A DNA stretch of 45,774 nucleotides, taken from NCBI GenBank assembly GCA_902532225.1, contig CACAHI010000005.1:1-45774 (forward strand). The letters run 5' to 3'. The position numbers and the translations under genes are program-made. This DNA is from an uncultured Pelagibacteraceae bacterium. Its GTDB lineage: Bacteria; Pseudomonadota; Alphaproteobacteria; Pelagibacterales; Pelagibacteraceae. Position 1 is the first letter of the stretch, and each line of letters starts with the position of its first letter. Under the pieces are notes generated by a model that was not told the DNA's origin, searched no databases, and saw only the letters and a program-made list of their open reading frames with translations. Below are positions 1-8,318 of the stretch, in pieces.

Positions 1-91
1 TCATACCTCCAGCCAAAAAAGCAGAGTTTGATGAAGCTAACTTTGAAGCTTCTTTAACATCTTTTGCTGAATGATAATTGAATGTTTTCAT
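1..91 (-). CDS. coxM: FAD-binding (medium) subunit of CO dehydrogenase/xanthine dehydrogenase family, N-terminal fragment cut by window edge
   Basis: Only the first 30 codons are in the window. The protein begins MKTFNYHSAKDVKEASKLAS and reaches FLAGGM, the Ala-Gly-Gly that starts the FAD-binding loop in medium subunits of molybdenum hydroxylases. In the family this subunit carries FAD and passes electrons from the small-subunit Fe-S clusters to the acceptor. The start at 91 is supported by a GGAG motif at 97-100. It follows the large-subunit gene by 9 bp and is the fourth gene of a coxG-S-L-M operon. The rest of the gene lies left of the window, so length and integrity cannot be judged. Confidence 0.85.
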   Translation of the reverse strand, partial: MKTFNYHSAKDVKEASKLASSNSAFLAGGM

Positions 92-100
92 ATTTTCTCC

Positions 101-2476
101 TTAAGCTGCTTCCGAATTTCTTTTTTTATTTCCGTTACATGCTTTCCAAACTTTTTCTGCAGTTGCTGGCATTGAAATTTCTGTTCCAATAGCATTCATT
201 ACAGCATTCATCACCGCTGGTGGAGCTGCAATGGCTCCAGCTTCTCCGCAACCTTTAGTTCCAAGTGGGTTTGAGGTTGCTGGCGTGCAAGTAAATCCTA
301 AAGTAAACTCAGGAAAATTATCAGCCCTAGGCATTGTATAATCCATATAAGATGCTGTAACTAATTGACCTGATTCATCGTAATGACAATTTTCATAGAG
401 AGCTTGTCCAATCCCTTGTGCTAAACCTCCATGAACTTGACCTTCAACTACTAAAGGATTGATTATTGTACCAAAATCATCAACAGCTGTGTATTTTGCT
501 AATTTTGTTTCTCCTGTGTCTGGATCTACTTCAACTTCACAGATGTGAGAGCCAGCTGGAAAAGAAAAGTTTACTGGATCAAAAAATGAAGTTTCCTTTA
601 ACCCTGGTTCATCTCCTTCAGGAAGAGGGGATTTTACTTCACCATAAGTTCCAGGTAAGTAACATGCGAAAGCTACTTCACCTATAGTTTTCTTTTTATT
701 TGATTTTGCAACTACAAATTCTCCATTACTAAATTCAATATCATCTACACTAGCTTCTAGCATTTTTGCAGCAACTCTTTTACCTTTTGCAATTATTTTA
801 TCGCAAGCTTTAACAATTGCAGTTCCGCCTACTGTCAAAGATCTTGAGCCATAAGTTCCGTATCCAAAAGGACCTTTGTCTGTATCTCCGTGTGAAATTT
901 CTATATTTTCTATTGGAACTCCTAATTGATCAGCAGCTATTTGGGCAAATGTAGTATCGTGACCTTGTCCATGGCTATGTGATCCTGTAAATACAGTAAC
1001 ATTTCCAGTTGGATTAAATCTTACTTCAGCAGATTCCCATAAACCAATTCCACAGCCTAACATCATGACAACAGGTGATGGTGCTATACCGCAGGCTTCA
1101 AAATATGAACACAAACCTATTCCTCTTAGTTTGCCTTTAGAAGCAGACTCTCTTTTTCTTTTTTCAAATCCTTTATAATCAGCGACTTCCATTGCTTTAT
1201 TCAAACCAGTGACATAATCTCCTGAGTCTACAGAATGAACTAAAGTTTGTTGGAATGGAAACTGTGTTGGGAAATTTTTCATACGAATTTCTGCAGGATC
1301 CATACCTAGTTCCCTTGCAGCTTTTTCTACAAGAGTTTCAATTGTGTATGTTGCTTCAGGTCTTCCAGCTCCTCTATATGCATCAACTGGAGCAGTATTT
1401 GTATAAATAGCTTTTACATTAGTATAAGCTGCTGGCATTTTATAAACTCCTGTTGCACAAGGACCAAACAAATAAGTTGGTGTAACAGTTCCAAATACTG
1501 AAGCATATGCCCCCAGATTTGCTATAGTTTCATTTTTAAAACCTAAAAATGTCCCGTCATTTTTAACTGCAAGTTCAGCATGGGTAACATGGTCTCTTCC
1601 ATGACAGTCTGATAAAAAAGACTCAGTTCTATCAGCAACCCATTTTACCGGTCTTTCAATTTTTTTTGCAGCCCAACTACAAACAACTTCCTCAGCATAT
1701 GGATAAATTTTTGATCCAAATCCTCCTCCAACATCTGGTGCAATAACTCTTAGTTTATTTTCTGGAGCTACACCGTTAAATGCAGAAATAATTATTCTTG
1801 CTAGGTGTGGATTTTGACTTGTTGTATATAAAGTTATTTCTTCTGTAGATGGATTATAATCTGCATTAGCAGCTCTGGGTTCCATCGCGTTAGGAATTAA
1901 TCTATTGTTAATTAAATCAATTTTTATAATTTTATCTGCCTTATCAAACGCTTCCTTAACTTTTGCTCTATCTCCCAAAAGCCAATCGAAACACATATTT
2001 TTTGGAATATCTTTGTAAATTTGATCTGAACTCATAGCATCTTTTGTACTAACTACGGCTTTTAATATTTTATAATCTACTTTAACTAATTCAGCTGCAT
2101 TTCTTGCTTCATCAAGTGTCTCTGCAATAACAACTGCAACGTGGTCTCCCACATAATTAACTGTGTCGCTTGCTAATGGAGGATGAGGAGGAACTTTCAT
2201 ATCTGATCCATCTTCACTTTTAATTCTCCAACCTGCTATCAGTCCCCCTATTTTATCATTTACTATGTCTGCACCAGTAAGTATTGAAACTACCCCTGGA
2301 GATTTTAAAGCTTTAGAAGTATCAACTTTTTTTATTTGTGCTCTTGCGTGTGGTGATCGTACAAAATATGCAAATGTTTGATGAACAAAATTTACATCTG
2401 CAGTGTATCTTCCTCTTCCAGTTAATAGTTTTTTATCTTCTTTTCTTTCAACTCTTGATCCTACTAAACTTGCCAT
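101..2476 (-). CDS. coxL: Molybdopterin-binding large subunit of aerobic CO dehydrogenase-like hydroxylase (form II)
   Basis: This is the catalytic Mo-binding subunit of a CO dehydrogenase/xanthine dehydrogenase family enzyme, 791 aa, the usual length. Visible motifs are GGGFGSK at residues 250-256, the active-site loop AYRGAGR at 366-372, and GCGEAGA near 742-748 with the expected catalytic Glu at 745. Established form I CO dehydrogenases carry AYxCSFR with a Cys; AYRGAGR marks form II (BMS type), whose true substrate is often uncertain. Start at 2476 has an AGGAGG Shine-Dalgarno at 2485-2490 that overlaps the coxS stop codon, so translation is probably coupled. It lies between coxS and coxM, and a moaB gene for the molybdenum cofactor is about 2.3 kb away. 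Family and subunit assignment are secure; CO oxidation as the physiological reaction is not. Confidence 0.93.
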   Translation of the reverse strand: MASLVGSRVERKEDKKLLTGRGRYTADVNFVHQTFAYFVRSPHARAQIKKVDTSKALKSPGVVSILTGADIVNDKIGGLIAGWRIKSEDGSDMKVPPHPPLASDTVNYVGDHVAVVIAETLDEARNAAELVKVDYKILKAVVSTKDAMSSDQIYKDIPKNMCFDWLLGDRAKVKEAFDKADKIIKIDLINNRLIPNAMEPRAANADYNPSTEEITLYTTSQNPHLARIIISAFNGVAPENKLRVIAPDVGGGFGSKIYPYAEEVVCSWAAKKIERPVKWVADRTESFLSDCHGRDHVTHAELAVKNDGTFLGFKNETIANLGAYASVFGTVTPTYLFGPCATGVYKMPAAYTNVKAIYTNTAPVDAYRGAGRPEATYTIETLVEKAARELGMDPAEIRMKNFPTQFPFQQTLVHSVDSGDYVTGLNKAMEVADYKGFEKRKRESASKGKLRGIGLCSYFEACGIAPSPVVMMLGCGIGLWESAEVRFNPTGNVTVFTGSHSHGQGHDTTFAQIAADQLGVPIENIEISHGDTDKGPFGYGTYGSRSLTVGGTAIVKACDKIIAKGKRVAAKMLEASVDDIEFSNGEFVVAKSNKKKTIGEVAFACYLPGTYGEVKSPLPEGDEPGLKETSFFDPVNFSFPAGSHICEVEVDPDTGETKLAKYTAVDDFGTIINPLVVEGQVHGGLAQGIGQALYENCHYDESGQLVTASYMDYTMPRADNFPEFTLGFTCTPATSNPLGTKGCGEAGAIAAPPAVMNAVMNAIGTEISMPATAEKVWKACNGNKKRNSEAA

Positions 2477-2488
2477 AATCTTATCCTC

Positions 2489-2950
2489 CTACATTTTTGA
2501 TGCTGCTTCTTTAACTGCTGCAACTATATTTTGATATCCTGTACATCTACAAATATTACCCTCTAGCCAATCTCTTATTTCTGTATCGCTTGGTTTTTTA
2601 TTATTTTGCAAAAGATCTATCGCACTCATAACCATACCTGGAGTGCAAAAACCACACTGAAGTCCATGAAGTTTTTTAAAAGCTTCTTGCATTGGATGCA
2701 TTTTTCCATTTTGAGCAATACCTTCAATTGTTGTGATTTTAGATCCGTTTAAATCTGCTGCAAATGCTGTACAGCTCTTAATAGACTTTCCGTCCACATG
2801 AACTACGCATGCTCCACATTGACTTGTGTCACACCCAACGTGAGTTCCTGTTAGATTTAAAATTTCCCTTAAAAAAACCGATAAAAGAGTATGATCTGAC
2901 ACCTCTTTAGTAAATTTTTTTCCATTTACTTCTAAACTTATCTTGCTCAT
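2489..2950 (-). CDS. coxS: [2Fe-2S] small subunit of CO dehydrogenase-like hydroxylase
   Basis: This 153-aa protein relays electrons between the Mo site of CoxL and the FAD of CoxM. From the chosen start MSKISLEV it has the plant-type ferredoxin cysteines C40, C45, C48 and C60 and the second cluster cysteines C99, C102, C134 and C136 (LQCGFCTPG and ICRCTGY), so both [2Fe-2S] sites are intact. A longer reading starting at a TTG (2968) would add six residues. I prefer the ATG at 2950 because family members begin right at this beta strand and GCGGAA lies just upstream. It follows coxG by 105 bp and precedes coxL by 12 bp on the same strand. Confidence 0.92.
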   Translation of the reverse strand: MSKISLEVNGKKFTKEVSDHTLLSVFLREILNLTGTHVGCDTSQCGACVVHVDGKSIKSCTAFAADLNGSKITTIEGIAQNGKMHPMQEAFKKLHGLQCGFCTPGMVMSAIDLLQNNKKPSDTEIRDWLEGNICRCTGYQNIVAAVKEAASKM

Positions 2951-3055
2951 TTCCGCACCGTCCCACAAAAAAGTTATAAACTTGAACTGTTATTTAAACA
3001 TAATAAAAAAAAATGATCAAACGATTATAGAAAAGAGTTTCTAGTAGGGCGCGAA
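2951..3055 (-). promoter_or_regulatory. Spacer between coxG and coxS with a candidate internal promoter
   Basis: This is the only sizeable gap inside the cox operon. On the minus strand it holds a possible -35 TTGATC (3015-3020) and -10 TTAAAT (2992-2997) with a 17-bp spacer, each matching consensus at 4 of 6 bases. It also holds a perfect 6-bp inverted repeat TAGAAA/TTTCTA with a 4-base loop at 3028-3043. The T-run comes too far after the repeat for a standard intrinsic terminator. Either coxS has its own weak promoter or the hairpin tunes read-through. Both are inference. Confidence 0.3.
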
Positions 3056-3625
3056 CTAAATTATCAAATATATCACTATTCCAAGTAAAATTAATGTTGA
3101 GGCTATGATAATAAAATTTTTATTCAATTTTTTATTATCTTTTGTACTTTCACTTGTAGGTTTAACTTCTGTTTCACGTGGAATTTTTTCACTTGTAATT
3201 AAATCTGAAAAATTTTTAAAAAAAATATCAGCCATCTTTTTTGCTGTCATGTCAATTAAACGAGATCCGACCTGAGCAATTTTGCCGCCAACATTTGCTT
3301 CTACCTCATATGAAAGTTTTGTTCCTTCCTCAGAGTCTTCTAATTTAACTTTAGCCTCTCCTGAGGCAAATCCAACTGGTGAATTACCAGATCCTTCTAT
3401 CACATAACTGTGAGGTGCGTTAATTTCTTTTAATTTAATGTCGCCTGTGAAACTTGCGTTGAACGGACCAATTTTATTAGTTGCTGTAGCCGTAAAATCA
3501 GTATCAGAATTTCTTTTAAAATCTTCACATCCAGGAATAGATTTTTGTAATATATTAGGGTTATTTAGAGCTTCCCAAACTTTTTGTTTTTCTAATTTTA
3601 TTTGATATGATCCAGTGAGTTTCAT
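3056..3625 (-). CDS. coxG: CoxG-like SRPBCC protein with C-terminal membrane anchor
   Basis: This 189-aa protein has the SRPBCC/START-like fold of the CO dehydrogenase subunit G family. It opens MKLTGSYQIKLEKQKVWEAL and contains the family-typical IPGCEDF, SFTGDIKL and GGKIAQVGSRLI segments across residues 1-150. A Lys/Thr/Ser-rich linker follows, then one hydrophobic helix at about 170-188 that ends the protein. In the family CoxG is needed for membrane association of the hydroxylase. The C-terminal anchor fits a role at the inner face of the membrane, delivering electrons to quinones. It is first in the operon and divergent from the DUF1244 gene 30 bp away. The family is clear; the exact role with a form II enzyme is inferred. 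Confidence 0.85.
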   Translation of the reverse strand: MKLTGSYQIKLEKQKVWEALNNPNILQKSIPGCEDFKRNSDTDFTATATNKIGPFNASFTGDIKLKEINAPHSYVIEGSGNSPVGFASGEAKVKLEDSEEGTKLSYEVEANVGGKIAQVGSRLIDMTAKKMADIFFKNFSDLITSEKIPRETEVKPTSESTKDNKKLNKNFIIIASTLILLGIVIYLII

Positions 3626-3655
3626 GATATTAACAAAACTTTAACATAAATAAAA

Positions 3656-3901
3656 ATGGATGATAATACAAAAAAAGAATTACAATCTGCTGCTTTTGAG
3701 AGATTAATTAACCATCTACGCGAAAGAAAAGATGTACAGAATATTGATTTAATGAATCTAGCTGGATTTTGCAGGAACTGTTTATCCAAGTGGTACAGGG
3801 AAGAAGCTAACAAAAAAGGTATAAATATTTCTGATCCAGATGCAAGAAAACACGTTTATGGAATGTCATATACAGAGTGGAAAGAAAAATATCAAAAATA
3901 A
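3656..3901 (+). CDS. DUF1244 family protein
   Basis: This 81-aa soluble protein matches the DUF1244 family, common in Proteobacteria. The signature region is LAGFCRNCLSKWYREEA followed by DPDARKHVYGMSYTEWKEKY. The CRNC pair and the conserved Trp/Tyr positions are present, and length is normal for the family. No function is established that I know of. It starts 30 bp from the divergent coxG start and ends 17 bp before the EamA gene on the same strand, so those two may be co-transcribed. I see no strong ribosome-binding site. Confidence 0.8.
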   Translation: MDDNTKKELQSAAFERLINHLRERKDVQNIDLMNLAGFCRNCLSKWYREEANKKGINISDPDARKHVYGMSYTEWKEKYQK

Positions 3902-3918
3902 AAAATTTTTCTTTCTAA

Positions 3919-4773
3919 ATGATTAAATTATTTCCGCTAATATTTATAATTCTTTGGTCATCTGCTTTTATAACTACAAAACCCATTGTTGATTATAGTG
4001 ACCCTTTTTCTGCACTAGCATTTAGGTTTTTAATTGTTGCTTTCGGTTTTTTTTTGTTTTCAATTATTAAAAAACAAACAATCTTAGTTGCAAGAAAAAA
4101 TTTAATAAACTCAATTTTAAGTGGTATTTTATTTCACGGTTTTTACCTTGGGGGTGTATTTTTTTCTATATCAAAAGGTCTTCCAACAGGAATTGCAGCA
4201 CTGATTGTAACTTTAAACCCAGTTTTAACAAATGCATTGGCAGGTCCATTGTTAAATGAAAAAATAACTTGGAGACAATGGGTTGGTGTTCTGCTTGGAT
4301 TTTTAGGAGCTATAATAGTTCTAGGATTTGATATTGGTTCAGAACTACCAATAGTTGGTATAATTGCGGTTTTGATATCTTTAATAGCAGTTACAACAGC
4401 TACACTATGGCAAAAAAAAATAAGTAATACTTTATCTTTGCCTGTAAGCAATATGTATCAAGCAATAGGCGGACTTATATTTCATCTTTTAATAGTTTTA
4501 TTTTTTACAAAACCTTACATTGATTTTTCTACAACTTTTATAATAGCAATGAGTCATCAGATATTGCTTGTTTCTTTTGGTGCGTTTACTATTTTGATGT
4601 ATTTAATTAAACACAATTCAGCTAGTAAAACTGTATCTTTATTTTTTTTAATCCCAGCAACCTCGGCTATAATTGCTTATATATTTTTAAATGAAACATT
4701 AAATTTTTATGATATTTTAGGATTTGGAATTGCTTCTATTGGAGTATTTATTGCTACCAGAGAAAATAAATAA
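3919..4773 (+). CDS. EamA/DMT-superfamily transporter
   Basis: This 284-aa polytopic membrane protein has about ten hydrophobic helices in two EamA halves, the second starting near residue 145. Characteristic pieces are SSAFITTKPIVDYSDPFSALAFRF near the N-terminus, LLNEKITWRQWVGVLLGFLGA at the end of the first half and FLNETLNFYDILGFGIASIGVF at the end of the second. Members export or import small metabolites such as amino acids, but the substrate cannot be read from sequence. It converges on moaB with an 8-bp gap. A second EamA protein lies at 6952-7839. Confidence 0.88.
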   Translation: MIKLFPLIFIILWSSAFITTKPIVDYSDPFSALAFRFLIVAFGFFLFSIIKKQTILVARKNLINSILSGILFHGFYLGGVFFSISKGLPTGIAALIVTLNPVLTNALAGPLLNEKITWRQWVGVLLGFLGAIIVLGFDIGSELPIVGIIAVLISLIAVTTATLWQKKISNTLSLPVSNMYQAIGGLIFHLLIVLFFTKPYIDFSTTFIIAMSHQILLVSFGAFTILMYLIKHNSASKTVSLFFLIPATSAIIAYIFLNETLNFYDILGFGIASIGVFIATRENK

Positions 4774-4781
4774 TACATTCT

Positions 4782-5282
4782 TTATTTCTCTTTAAGTCTA
4801 GGAAATAATTCAACAAAATTACAAGGTTTGTGGTTTATATCAAGTTGATGAAGCAAAATTTTATCCCAAGCATCGGTGACTCCTCCTGATGATCCAGGTA
4901 ATGCAAATATGTATTTTCCTTTAGCTAAAACAGCACATGCCCTTGATTGAATTGATGAAGTACCAACAGTTTCTAAACTTACATATCTAAAAATTTCTCC
5001 AAAACCAGGTATATGCTTATCTGCTATTTCATTTAATGCCTCTGGGGTTATGTCTCGACCTGTTAGTCCAGTTCCACCGGTTGTAATTATTACATCAATC
5101 TTCTTCTTTTTTAACCAATTTTTAATAATTTTCTTAATATCTTTTTTATTATCCTTGCAAATTTTTCTCTCAATCAAATTATGATTTGCCTTTTTAATTT
5201 TTTCTTGAAGAATATTGCCAGATTTATCTGTTTCTAAAGTTCTGGTATCAGTAACAGTTAAAAGTGCTATATTTACGTTCAT
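4782..5282 (-). CDS. moaB: Molybdenum cofactor biosynthesis protein MoaB/MogA family
   Basis: This 166-aa protein of the MoaB/MogA fold acts late in molybdopterin synthesis, where family members adenylylate molybdopterin before metal insertion. Visible are VTDTRTLETDKSG near the start, the TTGGTGLTGRDITPEA loop at about residues 77-92, and LPGSSGGVTDAWDKIL near the C-terminus. The cofactor would serve the molybdenum hydroxylase encoded nearby at 1-3625, though other moa/moe genes are not here. The start codon is 9 bp from the divergent TauE/SafE start, leaving no room for separate promoters between them. Confidence 0.9.
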   Translation of the reverse strand: MNVNIALLTVTDTRTLETDKSGNILQEKIKKANHNLIERKICKDNKKDIKKIIKNWLKKKKIDVIITTGGTGLTGRDITPEALNEIADKHIPGFGEIFRYVSLETVGTSSIQSRACAVLAKGKYIFALPGSSGGVTDAWDKILLHQLDINHKPCNFVELFPRLKEK

Positions 5283-5291
5283 AAATTTAAA

Positions 5292-6038
5292 ATGAGTATA
5301 TTATCAATTTTATTTTTTGTAACTGCTATATTGTACTCCAGCGTTGGTTTTGGGGGTGGATCGACCTATCTCGCTTTATTATTGATTTGGGGAATTCCAT
5401 ATCAAATTTTTCCAATAATAGCTTTATCATGTAATATTATTGTCGTATCCGGTAATTCTTTTAACTATATAAGAGCAGGAAATCTAAATTTAAAATTATT
5501 ATTACCTTATTTAATTGGCTCAATCCCTTTGGCATTTATTGGTGGATCTTTACCTGTAGAAAAAAAATTTTTTGAAATATTGTTACTGATAGTTTTATCT
5601 GTAGCTGGTCTATTATTATTATTTAAGTTCAAATCCTACGATAATAAAGAAGAAAATTATAAAAAAGTTCCAATTATAATTTCAATTTTTATTGGTGGAA
5701 TTTTGGGTTTTGTTTCTGGTATTGTAGGTATTGGTGGAGGTATTTTTTTAAGCCCTATTCTTTTTTTGATTAGAGCTGCTAAGCCTAATCATATAATAAC
5801 AACAGCTTCTTTATTTATATTAATAAATTCTTTATCAGGAATTATTGGCCAGTTAACAAAAAGTTCTGTTTTAAGTGAAATTCAAAATTATTGGTTTCTT
5901 TTATTAGCAGTTTTAATTGGTGGACAAATAGGTAACTTTTTAAATTTAAAAATATTTCCTACTCGTATATTGGCTTTAGTTACAGCTGGACTTGTTTTGT
6001 TTGTTGCAATCAGGATGGCTTACAAGCTATTTATATAA
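5292..6038 (+). CDS. TauE/SafE family membrane transporter
   Basis: This 248-aa membrane protein has about eight hydrophobic segments in two repeats. The Gly-rich family signature occurs twice: SSVGFGGGSTYLALLL near residue 16 and GFVSGIVGIGGGIFLSPIL near residue 140. TauE/SafE proteins are linked to export of sulfite, sulfoacetate or related organic anions, but the substrate here is unknown. It sits 3 bp before a homocysteine S-methyltransferase gene in the same direction, so the two are probably one transcript and a sulfur-related role is reasonable. The start is 9 bp from the divergent moaB start, with no clear Shine-Dalgarno. Confidence 0.87.
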   Translation: MSILSILFFVTAILYSSVGFGGGSTYLALLLIWGIPYQIFPIIALSCNIIVVSGNSFNYIRAGNLNLKLLLPYLIGSIPLAFIGGSLPVEKKFFEILLLIVLSVAGLLLLFKFKSYDNKEENYKKVPIIISIFIGGILGFVSGIVGIGGGIFLSPILFLIRAAKPNHIITTASLFILINSLSGIIGQLTKSSVLSEIQNYWFLLLAVLIGGQIGNFLNLKIFPTRILALVTAGLVLFVAIRMAYKLFI

Positions 6039-6041
6039 CAT

Positions 6042-6959
6042 ATGGATAAAGATTTTTTTAAAAAAATAAGAATTTTAGATGCCGGCATGGGGCAAGAATT
6101 GCTTGCACGAGGGCTTGTTTCTAAAGGAACTCTTTGGTCAGCAACTTCTTTGTTATATGAAAAATATTACCAACTAGTAATCGATACTCATTTATCATCT
6201 ATTAATGCTGGAGCAGAAATAATATTAACTAATACATTTACCACTAGAAGAGTAAGGATGGAGCAAAATAAAGTTGGAGATCGCTTTCATTTTGTTAACC
6301 AGAAAGCATGTGAGCTTGCGGTAAAAGCAAAAGAATTATCAAAAAAAAAAATTCTTATTGCCGGTAGTCTCCCTGGACAAAACGATACATACGAGGTTGA
6401 TAAAAGAGAGGAAAATATAATTAAAAAGAATTTTTTTGAGCAAGCAAGCATAATTGGTCCATATATCGATTTTTTTTATCTAGATGTCGTGTCTAGTGGC
6501 AGAGAAATAGAGATAGCAATGAACATTATTCAAAAATTAAATAAACCAGTCTTGGTTGGAATACATATTAAGAAAAATGGAAAACTTCCCTCTGGTGAAA
6601 CAATATCTGAAATAGTAAAAAAATATAAAAATGATAGCTGGCTGGGTATTATTGCTGCATGTGTCTCTTTAGAAATAATAGAGAAAACTTCTAACGAATT
6701 TAAAAAATTAAATATACCATTCGGTTTTAAAGCTAATTTGTGGAGTGTAGAAGAACCTCTGCCAGTTCATAGATTTAATATAGCTGGGTTTAATGAAGTA
6801 GGAAAAAACCCAAACATTACACTAGGAAAAAGAGATGAAATAACTGACAAAGCTTTTGGGAAATTTGCAAAAAAAATTATAAAAAATGGAGCAACTATTT
6901 TAGGTGGGTGTTGTGAAACTAATGCTTCACATATAAAAGAAATTGCGAAACTTAAGTAA
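6042..6959 (+). CDS. Homocysteine S-methyltransferase family protein
   Basis: This 305-aa cytosolic TIM-barrel protein belongs to the zinc-dependent methyltransferase family that includes BHMT, MmuM and the N-terminal part of MetH. It begins ILDAGMGQELLARG, has ILTNTFTT near residue 65, and ends with GGCCETNASHI, which supplies two of the three zinc cysteines. The third would be the Cys in IIAACVSLE (about residue 207), where relatives usually read VNC. The probable reaction is methyl transfer to homocysteine to give methionine; the donor (methylmethionine, betaine or another onium compound) cannot be told. It follows the TauE/SafE gene by 3 bp and overlaps the convergent EamA gene by 8 bp. 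Confidence 0.85.
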   Translation: MDKDFFKKIRILDAGMGQELLARGLVSKGTLWSATSLLYEKYYQLVIDTHLSSINAGAEIILTNTFTTRRVRMEQNKVGDRFHFVNQKACELAVKAKELSKKKILIAGSLPGQNDTYEVDKREENIIKKNFFEQASIIGPYIDFFYLDVVSSGREIEIAMNIIQKLNKPVLVGIHIKKNGKLPSGETISEIVKKYKNDSWLGIIAACVSLEIIEKTSNEFKKLNIPFGFKANLWSVEEPLPVHRFNIAGFNEVGKNPNITLGKRDEITDKAFGKFAKKIIKNGATILGGCCETNASHIKEIAKLK

Positions 6960-7839
6960 TTTTCTTTTTAATTGAACGTCTAACAAAATAAATTCCCAAA
7001 ACTACTGCAGCTACTGCTACAATAACTTTAGAAGTTATTATTTCATTTAAAAAAATATATCCTAGCACAATTCCAAATATAGGAATTAAATAAGCGACTT
7101 GAGCTTGAAAAACTAAACCATTATTTTTTAATATTCTAAATCTCATTAACCAAGCAATACCAGTAGAAAATATTCCAAGGTAAATTAATGAAATCGTTGA
7201 ATCTAAACGGGGATTTAAATCCCAAGGTTGTTCGACATATGCTGTGATTGGCATCAAAAATATTGTAGCCCAAATTAGTATTGATGCTGTCACATTTTCG
7301 TTTTTTTTATTACTAACTTTTAATGTTAACAAACCACCTATAACATAAAAAGTTGAGCCTCCTAAAATTAACAAAGCAGAAAAAATATTATTTTCGTTAA
7401 TTAATATATTGTCTGAAAATAAAAAAACTATTCCAGAAAATCCAATTAATACGCCTAAAACTTTTATAAAATTTATTTTTTCATTTTCTGTAAAGAAATG
7501 CGCAAGTATTGTCGCGCTTAATGGTGTGCTTGCCATTAATATTGCAGCAAGATTACTTTGGACTTTTTGAACTCCGTAAGCTATTAAAAAAAATGGTATA
7601 ACCAAATTTATAATTCCAATGGCTGCAAACCAATACCAATCTTTTGAAAAAGCTTCTATTTTGATTTTTTTAAAAAAACATAATGCTACAACTGGTATAG
7701 CTCCTAAAAAAATTCTAAGAAATGCAATAGTTACTGGTCCGTAAGAATATGTTGCAATTTTAATATTAAAAAATGCAGAAGCCCATATAAGAGCTAATAC
7801 TGTAAGAAAAATATAATCAGTTAAAGTAGGTTGTCTCAT
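6952..7839 (-). CDS. EamA/DMT-superfamily transporter
   Basis: This 295-aa membrane protein has about ten helices and two EamA repeats. Family features include ALIWASAFFNIKIATYSYGP at the N-terminus, the YGVQKVQSNLAAILMASTPL stretch and the C-terminal LGYIFLNEIITSKVIVAVAAVVLGIY with a basic tail. It is a small-molecule exporter or importer of unknown substrate. Its start overlaps the stop of the YbaK-like gene by 4 bp (ATGA), so the two are translationally coupled. It is distinct in sequence from the EamA protein at 3919-4773, so it is not a recent duplicate. Confidence 0.87.
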   Translation of the reverse strand: MRQPTLTDYIFLTVLALIWASAFFNIKIATYSYGPVTIAFLRIFLGAIPVVALCFFKKIKIEAFSKDWYWFAAIGIINLVIPFFLIAYGVQKVQSNLAAILMASTPLSATILAHFFTENEKINFIKVLGVLIGFSGIVFLFSDNILINENNIFSALLILGGSTFYVIGGLLTLKVSNKKNENVTASILIWATIFLMPITAYVEQPWDLNPRLDSTISLIYLGIFSTGIAWLMRFRILKNNGLVFQAQVAYLIPIFGIVLGYIFLNEIITSKVIVAVAAVVLGIYFVRRSIKKKIT

Positions 7840-8318
7840 TCTGAAATGTCTGCAATTTTGCCTTTGGTGATTTCATTCAAATTTTTAAAGTCAATTTTAA
7901 AAACTGCATTAGGATGTCCAGCTGCGCCATAAATATTTTTAAATCTTGATAGTGACTGGTCTATATAAATATTAATTTCATTTAAATGTGCAACTGGTGA
8001 TACTCCTCCAATTGTAAATCCTGTTATTTCTTTTACTTGATCCGCTTTTGCCATACTCACGTCTTTTTCATTTAAAATTTTTTTTACTTTATTAAGGGAG
8101 CACCTCTTATCACCTGCAACCAAGCATAACAAGAAAGAGTTTTTTGTGCGCAAAAATAAACTTTTAATTATTGAACCAACTTCTGTATTAAGAGTATTAG
8201 CAGCATCTTGGGCTGTTCTTGCAGAATTATCTAAAACTATTACTTCCAATTTTTCGTCATATTCTTTAAGCTTTTTTATGACTCTTTTTACAGGTTCTTT
8301 GTTTAGCAAGTCTTGCAT
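7836..8318 (-). CDS. YbaK/EbsC family aminoacyl-tRNA deacylase
   Basis: This 160-aa protein has the YbaK/ProX editing-domain fold. The family-typical segments are TEVGSIIKSLFLR, LCLVAGDKRCSLNKVKK, TGFTIGGVSPVAHL around residues 104-117 and YGAAGHPNAVFKI near the C-terminus. These free-standing domains hydrolyse mischarged tRNA such as Cys-tRNA(Pro) or Ala-tRNA(Pro) in trans; the exact substrate is not determined here. It overlaps the downstream EamA gene by 4 bp, an arrangement without obvious functional meaning. Upstream is the 154-bp region shared with divergent glnA. Confidence 0.87.
   Translation of the reverse strand: MQDLLNKEPVKRVIKKLKEYDEKLEVIVLDNSARTAQDAANTLNTEVGSIIKSLFLRTKNSFLLCLVAGDKRCSLNKVKKILNEKDVSMAKADQVKEITGFTIGGVSPVAHLNEINIYIDQSLSRFKNIYGAAGHPNAVFKIDFKNLNEITKGKIADISE

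Noticed and set aside
2951..2968. TTG start adding six residues to CoxS
   Set aside because: Family members start at the [12 protein letters not shown] strand, and the ATG at 2950 is better placed.
3028..3043. 6-bp inverted repeat after coxG as an intrinsic terminator
   Set aside because: The stem is AT-rich and the T-run comes about 13 bases later, so it does not fit the standard form.
3919..7839. The two EamA genes as a recent duplication
   Set aside because: Their sequences share only general family features and differ throughout, so they are separate old paralogues.
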